The notes under the pieces are model-generated. The model was given only the letters and a program-made list of their open reading frames with translations, did no database searches and was not told where the DNA came from. Positions 1 to 7,193 of a stretch of DNA of 9,355 nt are shown one piece after another. Made by a program: the position numbers and the translations under genes. Source of the stretch: Bacteroidales bacterium (GTDB taxonomy: Bacteria; Bacteroidota; Bacteroidia; Bacteroidales; NBLH01); contig JALWNR010000792.1 in NCBI GenBank assembly GCA_027083715.1, forward strand, positions 1-9,355, in the 5' to 3' direction. The stretch's first letter is position 1; every line of letters starts with the position of its first letter.

Positions 1-20
1 CTCCCTTATGAATCAGGGAG
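1..20. other. Short inverted repeat at the window edge
   Basis: CTCCCT (1-6) and AGGGAG (15-20) are perfect reverse complements around an 8-nt loop, so the RNA can form a 6-bp stem that may extend left of the window. No T-run follows on the plus strand. It could be the end of an upstream transcript, a leader hairpin of the next gene, or simply coding sequence, because the frame of the next gene is open through it. Confidence 0.35.
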
Positions 21-57
21 GACAGAAGAAACAATTATAATATTAAAAAATAGACTC

Positions 58-1950
58 ATGAATCTTAAGGAAATAATCGAATTTGTTAGTGAAATTGAGT
101 TTTTTGCTAACCTTGATGAAGCAGAAATAAAATTACTGTGCGAAAACCTTATTGTTGAAAATTATAATGCAGGAGTTTTTTTATTTAGAGAAAATAAAAA
201 AAGAACAGCTGTTTACATTATTTATGCAGGAGATGTTGAACTTTTGAAAAAAACACCCCAAGGCGAACAAAAACGACTTGCTTATTTTTCGATGGGTGAT
301 GTAATTGGAGAAGGTGCTTTTATTGATGATACTCCGCATTCAACATCTGCCCGAACGGTAACTGCTTGTTCTTTATTTTCGTTAGACAGGGTAAACATTG
401 AAACACTTTTTAAAAATCATCCTTCTTTAGGTATGAAAATAAGTATGCAACTTACAAAGGTTATATCTAAAAGAATGCGTAGTTCCAATACCCGATTTGT
501 GAGTCTTGGAACTCAATATATTTCCGGTGCTACCAGAACAGAGCATGACCTTTTGGGAAATAAAGAAGTGCCTAATGAAGTGTATTATGGTGTGCAAACC
601 CTTCGTGCTATTGAAAATTTTGATATTACCGGTGTTCCTCTTAATTTTTATCCGGATATTGTTAGAGCATTTGCCATGGTAAAACAGGCTGCTGTACGTG
701 CAAATTTTGCTTTGGGTTTGCTTGATGAAGAGGTGGCTAGTGCCATTGATGAAGCATGTGGTCATATTCTTAACGGAAAATATCATAAATGTTTTGTTGT
801 AGATATGATACAGGGTGGTGCCGGTACATCTACCAACATGAATGCCAATGAGGTTATCGCTAATGCAGCATTGCAAATAATGGGATACAAAAAGGGCGAA
901 TATAAATATTGTCATCCCAATAATCATGTAAATCTTTCACAATCAACAAACGATGCTTACCCGACAGCTATAAAAATAGCTATTATTAAACGCAACAAGG
1001 TGTTGGTCAGGTCATTACTTGATTTAATTGCAGCTTTTCATGTGAAAGGTGATGAGTTTGCTCATATTTTAAAAATGGGACGTACACAATTACAAGATGC
1101 TGTTCCGATGACTTTGGGACAAGCGTTTGAGGCTCATGCTACAACCCTTGAAGAAGAAGTTGAACGATTAACATCTAATGCAAACTTATTCTTGGAAGTG
1201 AACATGGGCGCTACTGCAATTGGTACAGGAATAAATTCAGACCCTGATTATACGAGGCGCGTAATTGGGCATTTACGTGAAATAACCGGCTTGGATATCA
1301 TTAGTGCACGTAATTTGGTTGAGGCTACTCAGGATACCAGTTCATTTGTTATGTATTCTTCGGCTTTAAAACGTTTGGCAATAAAACTTTCTAAAATTTC
1401 CAATGATTTAAGATTACTTTCATCCGGTCCGCGTGCAGGATTTAATGAAATTAATCTGCCTGCTGTACAGCCAGGTTCATCAATTATGCCCGGTAAAGTA
1501 AATCCTGTAATACCTGAAGTGGTAAATCAAGTGGCGTTTAAGGTAATTGGTAATGATTTAACTGTATCGCTCGGTGCAGAAGCCGGTCAGTTGGAGTTAA
1601 ATGTAATGGAGCCGGTAATTGTTCAAAGCATATTTGAGTCGGTTGAAATGTTGATAAATGGGATGAATACTTTGCGTTCACGTTGTGTTATTGATATAAC
1701 TGCAAACGAAGAACGTTGCCGTGAAATGGTAATGAACAGTATCGGTATTGTAACCGCATTGAATCCGGTAATTGGTTACGAGGCATCAACACAATTGGCA
1801 AAGGAGGCTTTAGAAACAGGAAAAGGAGTTTATGAACTTGCTTTGGAGAAAAAATTATTATCAAAAGAAGAAATTGATAATATTTTAAGACCTGAAAATA
1901 TGCTTAAGCCCAGAAAAATTACTAATGGCAAAAGTGCACGTAAGGAATAA
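58..1950 (+). CDS. aspA: Aspartate ammonia-lyase with N-terminal cyclic-nucleotide-binding-type domain
   Basis: The protein has 630 residues and two complete parts. Residues about 10-145 form a CRP/PKA-type cNMP-binding beta-roll: the GDV at 73-75, the phosphate-cassette-like GEGAF at 84-88, and a closing helix near 126-144. No helix-turn-helix follows. From about residue 160 to the end is a full-length aspartase of the fumarase/aspartase superfamily, reversibly converting L-aspartate to fumarate and ammonia in the cytoplasm. Visible motifs are GAGTSTNMN (254-262), QSTND (295-299), GRTQLQDA (341-348) and the serine loop GSSIMPGKVNP (473-483). Gln344, where fumarase C has His, favours aspartase over fumarase. 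The cassette Arg that grips the cyclic phosphate in CRP is His94 here. ATG 58 suits the domain start, but the frame is open back to base 1 with no other start codon in view, so a longer protein is possible. No clear Shine-Dalgarno is present. The regulatory role of the N-domain is an inference. Confidence 0.93.
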   Translation: MNLKEIIEFVSEIEFFANLDEAEIKLLCENLIVENYNAGVFLFRENKKRTAVYIIYAGDVELLKKTPQGEQKRLAYFSMGDVIGEGAFIDDTPHSTSARTVTACSLFSLDRVNIETLFKNHPSLGMKISMQLTKVISKRMRSSNTRFVSLGTQYISGATRTEHDLLGNKEVPNEVYYGVQTLRAIENFDITGVPLNFYPDIVRAFAMVKQAAVRANFALGLLDEEVASAIDEACGHILNGKYHKCFVVDMIQGGAGTSTNMNANEVIANAALQIMGYKKGEYKYCHPNNHVNLSQSTNDAYPTAIKIAIIKRNKVLVRSLLDLIAAFHVKGDEFAHILKMGRTQLQDAVPMTLGQAFEAHATTLEEEVERLTSNANLFLEVNMGATAIGTGINSDPDYTRRVIGHLREITGLDIISARNLVEATQDTSSFVMYSSALKRLAIKLSKISNDLRLLSSGPRAGFNEINLPAVQPGSSIMPGKVNPVIPEVVNQVAFKVIGNDLTVSLGAEAGQLELNVMEPVIVQSIFESVEMLINGMNTLRSRCVIDITANEERCREMVMNSIGIVTALNPVIGYEASTQLAKEALETGKGVYELALEKKLLSKEEIDNILRPENMLKPRKITNGKSARKE

Positions 1951-1958
1951 TATTTTTT

Positions 1959-1970
1959 TGTTGTACAACA
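1959..1970. promoter_or_regulatory. Perfect 12-bp palindrome after aspA
   Basis: TGTTGTACAACA reads identically on both strands and lies 8 bp past the aspA stop, just after a run of seven T. It could be a dimeric-regulator site for the downstream aminotransferase gene, whose start is 109 bp further on. It may equally be chance. As an RNA hairpin it would be poor (4-bp stem), so it is not a convincing terminator. Confidence 0.25.
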
Positions 1971-2079
1971 TTTAAAACATTTGCTGAAAATATGTGTAAA
2001 GTTTTTTTCTTTGCTATTTATTATTTCATTAAAATAACTTCTTAATGCACTTGAATAGTGTTGTGTTAATTATTAAAAT

Positions 2080-3288
2080 ATGGCAAAAGCAGAAAAAGTA
2101 TCAGATAGGCTAAATAGAATTTCTGTTTCGCAGACCTTGGAAATGGCGCAACGAAGCAGAGAGCTTATAGCAAAAGGAATTGATATTATTGATTTAAGTA
2201 TCGGACAACCTGATTTTAAAACTCCTTCACATATTAAAGAGGCCGCAAAACGTGCTATTGATGATGATTATACATTTTATACTCCGGTTGCAGGTTATAA
2301 AGATCTCCGTCAAGCAATTGTAAATAAATTTAAAAAAGAAAACAATTTGGATTATGAGATTAATCAGATTGTGGTTTCAAATGGTGCAAAACAAGCAATT
2401 GCAGATGTAATACTCAGTATGATTAATGCAGGTGATGAAATTTTGGTACCTGTTCCGTATTGGGTAAGTTATGGTGAAATTATTAATTTGGCACACGGGA
2501 AAAATGTTTTTTTACCAACAGATGTTGAAGATAATTATAAAGTAAAGCCAAAACAGATTAGAGAGGCAATTAATGAAAAAACACGTTTGTTTATTTTTAG
2601 CTCGCCATCAAATCCTGCTGGAAGTGTTTATTCTAAAGAAGAATTACGTGCAATTGCCGAAGTGGTTGCCGAAAATGAGAACCTTTATGTAATTTCGGAT
2701 GAGATTTATGAACATATAAATTTTACGGGAAAGCATGAAAGTATTGCACAGTTTGATTTTATTAAAGATAGGGTGATTGTAATTAATGGAGTATCAAAGG
2801 GTTATGCTATGACCGGCTGGCGAATTGGTTATATGGCTGCACCCAAATGGATTGCAGATAATTGTATAAAATTACAGGGACAATATACCTCGGGTGCTTC
2901 TTCTATATCACAAATGGCTGCACTTGAAGCTATTTCATCTGAAGACAATATTTATACACTCGGTATGAATGCTGCTTTTCGTCGTCGTCGTGATTTAATT
3001 ATTGAACTTATTTCAAATATTAAAGGATTTAAAACTAATGTCCCACAAGGAGCATTTTATGTTTTTCCGAATGTTTCTGAATTTTTTGGTAAGTCAGATG
3101 GTTATATTATGATTAAAAATGCTTCGGATTTGGCTTTGTATTTATTAAACGAAGCCCATGTTGCTGTAGTGCCGGGTAGTGCGTTTGGAGATCCGGAATG
3201 TATCCGGTTTTCTTATGCCATTTCGCGTGAACGTATAGGTGTAGCTTTTGAACGAATAAAAGAAGCACTGGAGCGATTACATGATTAA
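2080..3288 (+). CDS. PLP-dependent aspartate aminotransferase (class I, subgroup Ib type)
   Basis: At 402 residues this has the usual length for fold-type I, class I/II aminotransferases. It should exchange the amino group between aspartate and 2-oxoglutarate, giving oxaloacetate and glutamate, in the cytoplasm. The N-terminal pattern (SDRLNRISVSQTLEM, then DLSIGQPDF) is typical of bacterial subgroup Ib enzymes. Visible catalytic features are the Asn of SNPAG at 178, the Asp-Glu-Ile-Tyr at 207-210 that contacts the cofactor ring, and the Schiff-base lysine in NGVSKGYAMTGWR (Lys240). Arg376 in CIRFSYA corresponds to the arginine that binds the substrate alpha-carboxylate. It lies 129 bp after the aspartase gene on the same strand, with a terminator behind it, so the two may be co-transcribed. 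Related enzymes also transaminate prephenate or other amino acids, and sequence alone does not settle the preferred substrate. ATG 2080 matches family starts. Confidence 0.92.
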   Translation: MAKAEKVSDRLNRISVSQTLEMAQRSRELIAKGIDIIDLSIGQPDFKTPSHIKEAAKRAIDDDYTFYTPVAGYKDLRQAIVNKFKKENNLDYEINQIVVSNGAKQAIADVILSMINAGDEILVPVPYWVSYGEIINLAHGKNVFLPTDVEDNYKVKPKQIREAINEKTRLFIFSSPSNPAGSVYSKEELRAIAEVVAENENLYVISDEIYEHINFTGKHESIAQFDFIKDRVIVINGVSKGYAMTGWRIGYMAAPKWIADNCIKLQGQYTSGASSISQMAALEAISSEDNIYTLGMNAAFRRRRDLIIELISNIKGFKTNVPQGAFYVFPNVSEFFGKSDGYIMIKNASDLALYLLNEAHVAVVPGSAFGDPECIRFSYAISRERIGVAFERIKEALERLHD

Positions 3289-3464
3289 GAATATTTTGTA
3301 ATTTCTTTATATCTGTAATTCTGTATTTGATTGATTATTAACTTGTTATTGAAGACTGTTGCTAAATTGTTAGTGTGTAAATTATTGAAAAAAAGAAATA
3401 AATCTATTATAAATTTATATGATATAACATACTTGGCTTGATATTAAAGTAATCTTGAATTAAA

Positions 3465-3500
3465 CAGTGTATTGATGTTATTCGATACACTGCTTTTTTT
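3465..3500 (+). terminator. Rho-independent terminator after the aminotransferase gene
   Basis: Bases 3465-3475 (CAGTGTATTGA) pair with 3482-3492, giving an 11-bp stem with a single G-T wobble and a 6-nt loop. One C and seven T residues (3494-3500) follow. This is a textbook intrinsic terminator on the plus strand, 177 bp downstream of the aminotransferase stop. The minus side lacks a good U-tract, so it serves the aspartase/aminotransferase unit or a small transcript starting in the gap. Confidence 0.88.
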
Positions 3501-3518
3501 GCATTATACCGATAATGC
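3501..3518. repeat. Perfect 7-bp hairpin abutting the terminator
   Basis: GCATTAT (3501-3507) and ATAATGC (3512-3518) form a perfect 7-bp stem around the tetraloop ACCG, starting at the base after the terminator T-run. No T-run follows on the plus strand, and on the minus strand it is followed by A residues, so it is not itself a terminator. Its role is unknown. Confidence 0.4.
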
Positions 3519-3798
3519 TGCAAAAATCTGACTCGTCTGAGAAAAACATCAAAGAAGCTGTGATTAATTATTATATCGAATTCAGGTTATTAAGTATGAA
3601 CCTCTGGTAAACTAAAAACGGCATTATGCGTTTATCTTAAAGGATAATTATCACAATTTGCAAAATATATCTACTAAAATAAGTCTTTACTGTTTTTATA
3701 TATTTATAAGTCTAATAACCAATAAACAGATTTAAAAATAGATTTTTTTTGTTTATTTAGAATAATTATATTTAAGCACTAAACTAAAACAAACTAAC

Positions 3799-5712
3799 TT
3801 GGAAAATATAATATTAATAATAATCGGGTATTTTATTGTTTCTGTAGCTTCCGGTAATATTGCCAGGTTTTTTTTAAAATTAAAACTACCACTTATCACA
3901 GGATTTCTGGCTGTCGGAATTATTTCGGGTCCCTATGTTGCAGGGCTCATTACAAAAGATGCCGTTCATAAACTTTCATTTATCAATGACATATCCTTAG
4001 CTTTTATTGCATTTGCGGCTGGAGCAGAGCTGTACCTGAAAGAATTACACGGAAGGTTTAAAACAATAAGTTGGATGACTTTCGGACAGCTTGTGGTAAC
4101 CTTTGTTCTAAGCAGTATCATATTGTATTACATTTCGGAATATATCCCTTTCATGGACGGCATGGGAACAGCCAGTAAGTTAGCTATATCAATGCTCATA
4201 GCAACCATTTTCGTGGCACGCTCACCGGCTTCGGCAATTGCAATAATTAATGAACTCAGGGCAAAAGGAAAATTCACACAAACAGCCATCGGAGTAACAG
4301 TCATTAAAGATGTGTTGGTAATTATTTTATTTACCATATGCTTTGCCCTTGCAGGAACAATGATTAAAGGAGAAGCTTTTAAAGTATCAACCTTTTTTAT
4401 TCTGATAATTGAGCTTGTATCATCAATAGGCTTAGGTTTTGCTGTCGGGAAAATTATTTCCTTGTTTATGTCTTTTAATTTAAATGAAAAATTAAAGATT
4501 ATATTAATTGTAGGTTTAGGATGGGGAATTTATGCTTTTGCGCACTTAGCCGGAGATTTAAGTATGAAATACTGGCATTTGAAATTTTACCTGGAACCTC
4601 TTTTAATAGGCATAGTTGCTAGTTTTTACACCATTAACTACACCAAACACCGGATTGAATTTCTGAAAGTAATTGAAGATGCCGGACCTTCGATTTACAT
4701 CATGTTTTTTACTTTAACAGGAGCTGCAATTTCATTAGAGGTACTTGAACATTTCTGGCTTATTGCACTTGTGCTGTTTGTAATACGTCTTCTGACCATG
4801 ATACTTGGATCGTTTCTGGGTGCTTTTGCTGCGGGTGAAACAGGGCTTTTTATGCGAATCGGGTGGATGCCATATGTTACGCAAGCAGGCGTTGGCTTAG
4901 GATTGGTTACTGTTGTTGCGCTGGCATACCCTGAATGGGGAGAAGAATTTGAAACAATATTAATAGCAGTTATCGTTTTGAATCAAGTTGTTGGACCTTC
5001 GCTTTTTAAATGGTCAATTAACAAAATGGGAGAAAGTCATGTTAAAGCTGAAATACCTGAATTTGACGGTGTTCGTGAGGCTTTAATATTTGGTTTGGAA
5101 AGTCAATCATTGGCTTTAGCGAGAACATTGCAAGAACACGATTGGCTGGTTACTATAGCTACTTTACGCAACGAAATCCGCACGGAAGATTATCCGGATT
5201 ATCATATTGTGAAAATTCGTAATTATTCGCTTAAAACTTTGGAAACATTGAAAGCCTCGAGAATGGAAGCCATTATAGCCATGCAAACGGATGTTGAAAA
5301 TCGTGCAATTTGTGAAACTGTGTATGAACACTGTGGTCCTCGGGCATTGATTGTTCGCCTAAATGAGCAAAGCAATGTTGAAGAATTCAGAAAAATGGGT
5401 GTTTTAATTGTAGAGCCTTCTACTTCAATAGTGAATTTGTTGTTTCATTTTGCACAGTCGCCGGTGGCTACTTCTATTTTATTAGGACTTGAAGAACATA
5501 AAGAAACGATTGATATTGAAGTTGTTAATCCTGATATTAAAGGTTTGGCTTTACGTGATTTGCGTTTACCAAGCGATATACTTATCCTTTCGGTAAAACG
5601 TGGAGGAAATACGGTAATTTCTCACGGATATACTCGTTTGCGCATCGGCGATGTAGTTACCGTGGTTGGTTCAAACGAAAGTATTGAAAAGGTAAAACTG
5701 AAATTTGAATAA
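3799..5712 (+). CDS. CPA2-type monovalent cation:proton antiporter with C-terminal RCK (TrkA-N/TrkA-C) tail
   Basis: This 637-residue inner-membrane protein has about a dozen hydrophobic segments in residues 1-405, then a soluble tail. The membrane part follows the Kef/NhaS pattern: LPLITGFLAVGIISGP near the N-terminus, SPASAIAIINE at 142-152, and the ion-site helix at 165-175, where the usual Asp-Asp or Asn/Gln-Asp pair reads Lys170-Asp171. It should exchange K+ or Na+ for protons; which cation cannot be read from the sequence. Residues about 426-545 resemble an RCK-N Rossmann domain, but the nucleotide loop is GLESQS (432-437) rather than GxGxxG. Residues about 572-637 are a TrkA-C (RCK-C) domain. 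The start is TTG 3799; no ATG or GTG lies nearby in frame, and starting here preserves the first membrane helix. It is monocistronic and convergent with the serpin gene, 17 bp away. I leave the symbol blank because it is not clearly KefB or KefC. Confidence 0.9.
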   Translation: MENIILIIIGYFIVSVASGNIARFFLKLKLPLITGFLAVGIISGPYVAGLITKDAVHKLSFINDISLAFIAFAAGAELYLKELHGRFKTISWMTFGQLVVTFVLSSIILYYISEYIPFMDGMGTASKLAISMLIATIFVARSPASAIAIINELRAKGKFTQTAIGVTVIKDVLVIILFTICFALAGTMIKGEAFKVSTFFILIIELVSSIGLGFAVGKIISLFMSFNLNEKLKIILIVGLGWGIYAFAHLAGDLSMKYWHLKFYLEPLLIGIVASFYTINYTKHRIEFLKVIEDAGPSIYIMFFTLTGAAISLEVLEHFWLIALVLFVIRLLTMILGSFLGAFAAGETGLFMRIGWMPYVTQAGVGLGLVTVVALAYPEWGEEFETILIAVIVLNQVVGPSLFKWSINKMGESHVKAEIPEFDGVREALIFGLESQSLALARTLQEHDWLVTIATLRNEIRTEDYPDYHIVKIRNYSLKTLETLKASRMEAIIAMQTDVENRAICETVYEHCGPRALIVRLNEQSNVEEFRKMGVLIVEPSTSIVNLLFHFAQSPVATSILLGLEEHKETIDIEVVNPDIKGLALRDLRLPSDILILSVKRGGNTVISHGYTRLRIGDVVTVVGSNESIEKVKLKFE

Positions 5713-5729
5713 ATTTTTACAACACAGGC

Positions 5730-6950
5730 TTAATAAATGTCTTCTGTTTGAGCTGAGAGCATATCAAAATTTGGAGAAACTATTTTTCCCATAATTAAAA
5801 TGCTTTTATTTACATTATCCCTCACAATATAAATAAATGGTCGGTTTGCATTAAAACGGATAAACTCTGTTCCAATATTATCTTGTTCTTTGGGGTTAAT
5901 GTATAATTCAGTCAATTTATTGTCTTTGTTTTCTTCAATCTCAATCACTGTATGTTGTATAATTCCTGAAATATGAGTTTTTTGTGAAGATATTCTGCTA
6001 AAATCAGCTTCTTCGGTAAAGGCTAGTTCACAATCCATATCAGAAATTGCATAAGAGATATCCTGACTAAATTCACTACGAAATTTTGGTAAACTCACAC
6101 TTACTAATTTTGTGTAAAGTTCACTTGTCCAAAAATCAAAATTCAACGGACTTAAAACGCGTTCTATACTGTCAATATAATTTATTCGTTTTGGAAGGAT
6201 TATTATTAATGAGATATTTCTTCCTGAATATGGCAGCTCTACTATTTGAAAAATATCATTTTCATTATATTTTAAATAGGATGTTTGATTCATAAAATCA
6301 ATTTTACGTACGCTGCTATCGGGTAAAAAGAAATCGTCTTTACTTGTAAACTCTTCATTAAATGGGTTTTCCCATTCTCCGTTTAAGTACACAATATTAG
6401 TATAGATCAACGATGAATTTTTTTCAAACGTTCTTAAATTTGCCAAATTACGAATATTGTAATTGCTTGTTTTTTTTGCCCAACGATTTACCAATTTGAC
6501 ACTTCTTTTATCATTGTCTTTAAAATTTAAAGATTGAACATGTGCCAAAAAATTTACTTTTATTAAATTTTTATATTTTAAATCGGGTACAATATCTTGG
6601 TTTATCCATAAAGCATTTCCTATGAGTAAGTTTACATCTTTACTTTTGTACGTTTGAAAACGCTTAATTAACTGCTTAAAACTATATAATACTCCAAATG
6701 GAGTAATAAAGTTCATGGTTTTTGCTATTTCTTGTTGAGTTTCACCCTCGCTGCCTATGTATGCCATTGCCATACAATTAGATACACCAAAAGGCGACAC
6801 AATAATATTTTCACCCCGAATGTTAAACTCCTTATAAAAATCAATGGCAAATTCATTGTTTCGTTCAACAGTTGCTTTTACATAATCATCTTGCGAAATT
6901 GCGGTAAAAGATACTAAAACAAACAGTAAGGTATATAGTATTTTTTTCAT
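5730..6950 (-). CDS. Exported serpin-family protein with atypical reactive-centre hinge
   Basis: The 406-residue product begins with a signal peptide (Lys-Lys, hydrophobic core, likely cleavage near residue 19, AIS-Q), so it acts in the periplasm or outside. The rest is a full serpin fold of normal size. Landmarks are NIIVSPFGVSNCMAMAYIGS near 48-67, the VNRWAKKT helix, the breach/shutter-type segments NIVYLNGEWENPF and ELPY, LPKF, and the signature FNANRPFIYIV at 366-376, which fits the PROSITE serpin pattern. Inhibitory serpins have a hinge like EEGTEAAAAT before the cleavage site. Here the aligned stretch (339-350) is EENKDNKLTELY, with charged or bulky residues instead of small ones, while loop length is about normal (four residues longer than antitrypsin by my alignment). 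Protease trapping by loop insertion is therefore doubtful; a non-inhibitory or binding role is possible. No protease gene adjoins it. ATG 6950 is set by the signal peptide, and a -7-like box lies just upstream. Confidence 0.9.
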   Translation of the reverse strand: MKKILYTLLFVLVSFTAISQDDYVKATVERNNEFAIDFYKEFNIRGENIIVSPFGVSNCMAMAYIGSEGETQQEIAKTMNFITPFGVLYSFKQLIKRFQTYKSKDVNLLIGNALWINQDIVPDLKYKNLIKVNFLAHVQSLNFKDNDKRSVKLVNRWAKKTSNYNIRNLANLRTFEKNSSLIYTNIVYLNGEWENPFNEEFTSKDDFFLPDSSVRKIDFMNQTSYLKYNENDIFQIVELPYSGRNISLIIILPKRINYIDSIERVLSPLNFDFWTSELYTKLVSVSLPKFRSEFSQDISYAISDMDCELAFTEEADFSRISSQKTHISGIIQHTVIEIEENKDNKLTELYINPKEQDNIGTEFIRFNANRPFIYIVRDNVNKSILIMGKIVSPNFDMLSAQTEDIY

Positions 6951-7193
6951 AAACTTTCTATCACTTGTAATACAAATTTAACGTCCATCCCTATAAGTAA
7001 AAAGAAATACTTTGCTTTTTTGACGGGAGGCAAATATTTTTATATAAATGGTATCATACATGCTATGGCTAAACTCCAATATTTGATATTATGTCTTAAC
7101 AGTACACCGGATAATTGATTTTCCCTGATAAAAAAACTTTCTAATTCTGATAAATTTAATTTTTTTGAATTACTTTTAACAAAAAATATAAAA
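6951..7193. other. Divergent intergenic region between serpin and lutA-like genes
   Basis: This is a 243-bp AT-rich spacer between two divergently transcribed genes, so it should hold both promoters. A -7-like box for the serpin is visible (6973-6980, minus). I could not find a matching TAnnTTTG box for the plus-strand gene. TTTGC (7011-7015) and GCAAA (7030-7034) form a weak inverted repeat around a G-rich patch. No ORF is convincing here. Confidence 0.5.
6973..6980 (-). promoter_or_regulatory. Putative Bacteroidota -7 promoter element of the serpin gene
   Basis: On the minus strand these bases read TAAATTTG, an exact match to the Bacteroidota primary-sigma -7 consensus TAnnTTTG, 22 bp before the serpin ATG. 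Transcription would begin roughly 6 bp further on, leaving a short leader. I see no good TTTG at the expected -33 position, and such a box can occur by chance in AT-rich DNA. Confidence 0.4.

Larger units (their letters stand above)
3289..3798. other. 510-bp gap without a supported gene
   Basis: The first 170 bases are very AT-rich and show no coding pattern. Then come an intrinsic terminator (3465-3500) and an adjacent perfect hairpin (3501-3518). The rest up to the antiporter start holds minor symmetries: AGGTT/AACCT at 3584-3603 and the 10-bp palindrome GATAATTATC at 3643-3652. A weak promoter-like pair, TTTG at 3748-3751 and TATATTTA at 3767-3774 (one mismatch to TAnnTTTG, spacer shorter than usual), precedes the antiporter gene. 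A 31-codon frame at 3515-3610 is too short and too isolated to call. Confidence 0.6.

Noticed and set aside
427..927. 166-codon minus-strand frame inside the aspartase gene
   Set aside because: It is a shadow of a strongly conserved enzyme gene; its translation is Ser/Thr/Ile/His-rich with no domain pattern.
58..1950. Reading the fusion protein as a transcription factor or as fumarase C
   Set aside because: There is no helix-turn-helix after the sensor domain, and TQLQDA with Gln344, rather than the His of fumarase, marks the lyase as an aspartase.
2056..2063. TAGTGTTG as a -7 promoter box for the aminotransferase gene
   Set aside because: One mismatch to TAnnTTTG and no TTG at the -33 spacing; not enough in AT-rich DNA.
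3515..3610. 31-codon plus-strand frame with protein-like composition after the terminator
   Set aside because: Too short, no ribosome site, no relatives that I recognise, and its start overlaps the 3501-3518 hairpin.
6086..6917. Plus-strand frames of 61-69 codons antisense to the serpin gene
   Set aside because: They lie within the serpin coding region and have no initiation signal or recognisable motif.
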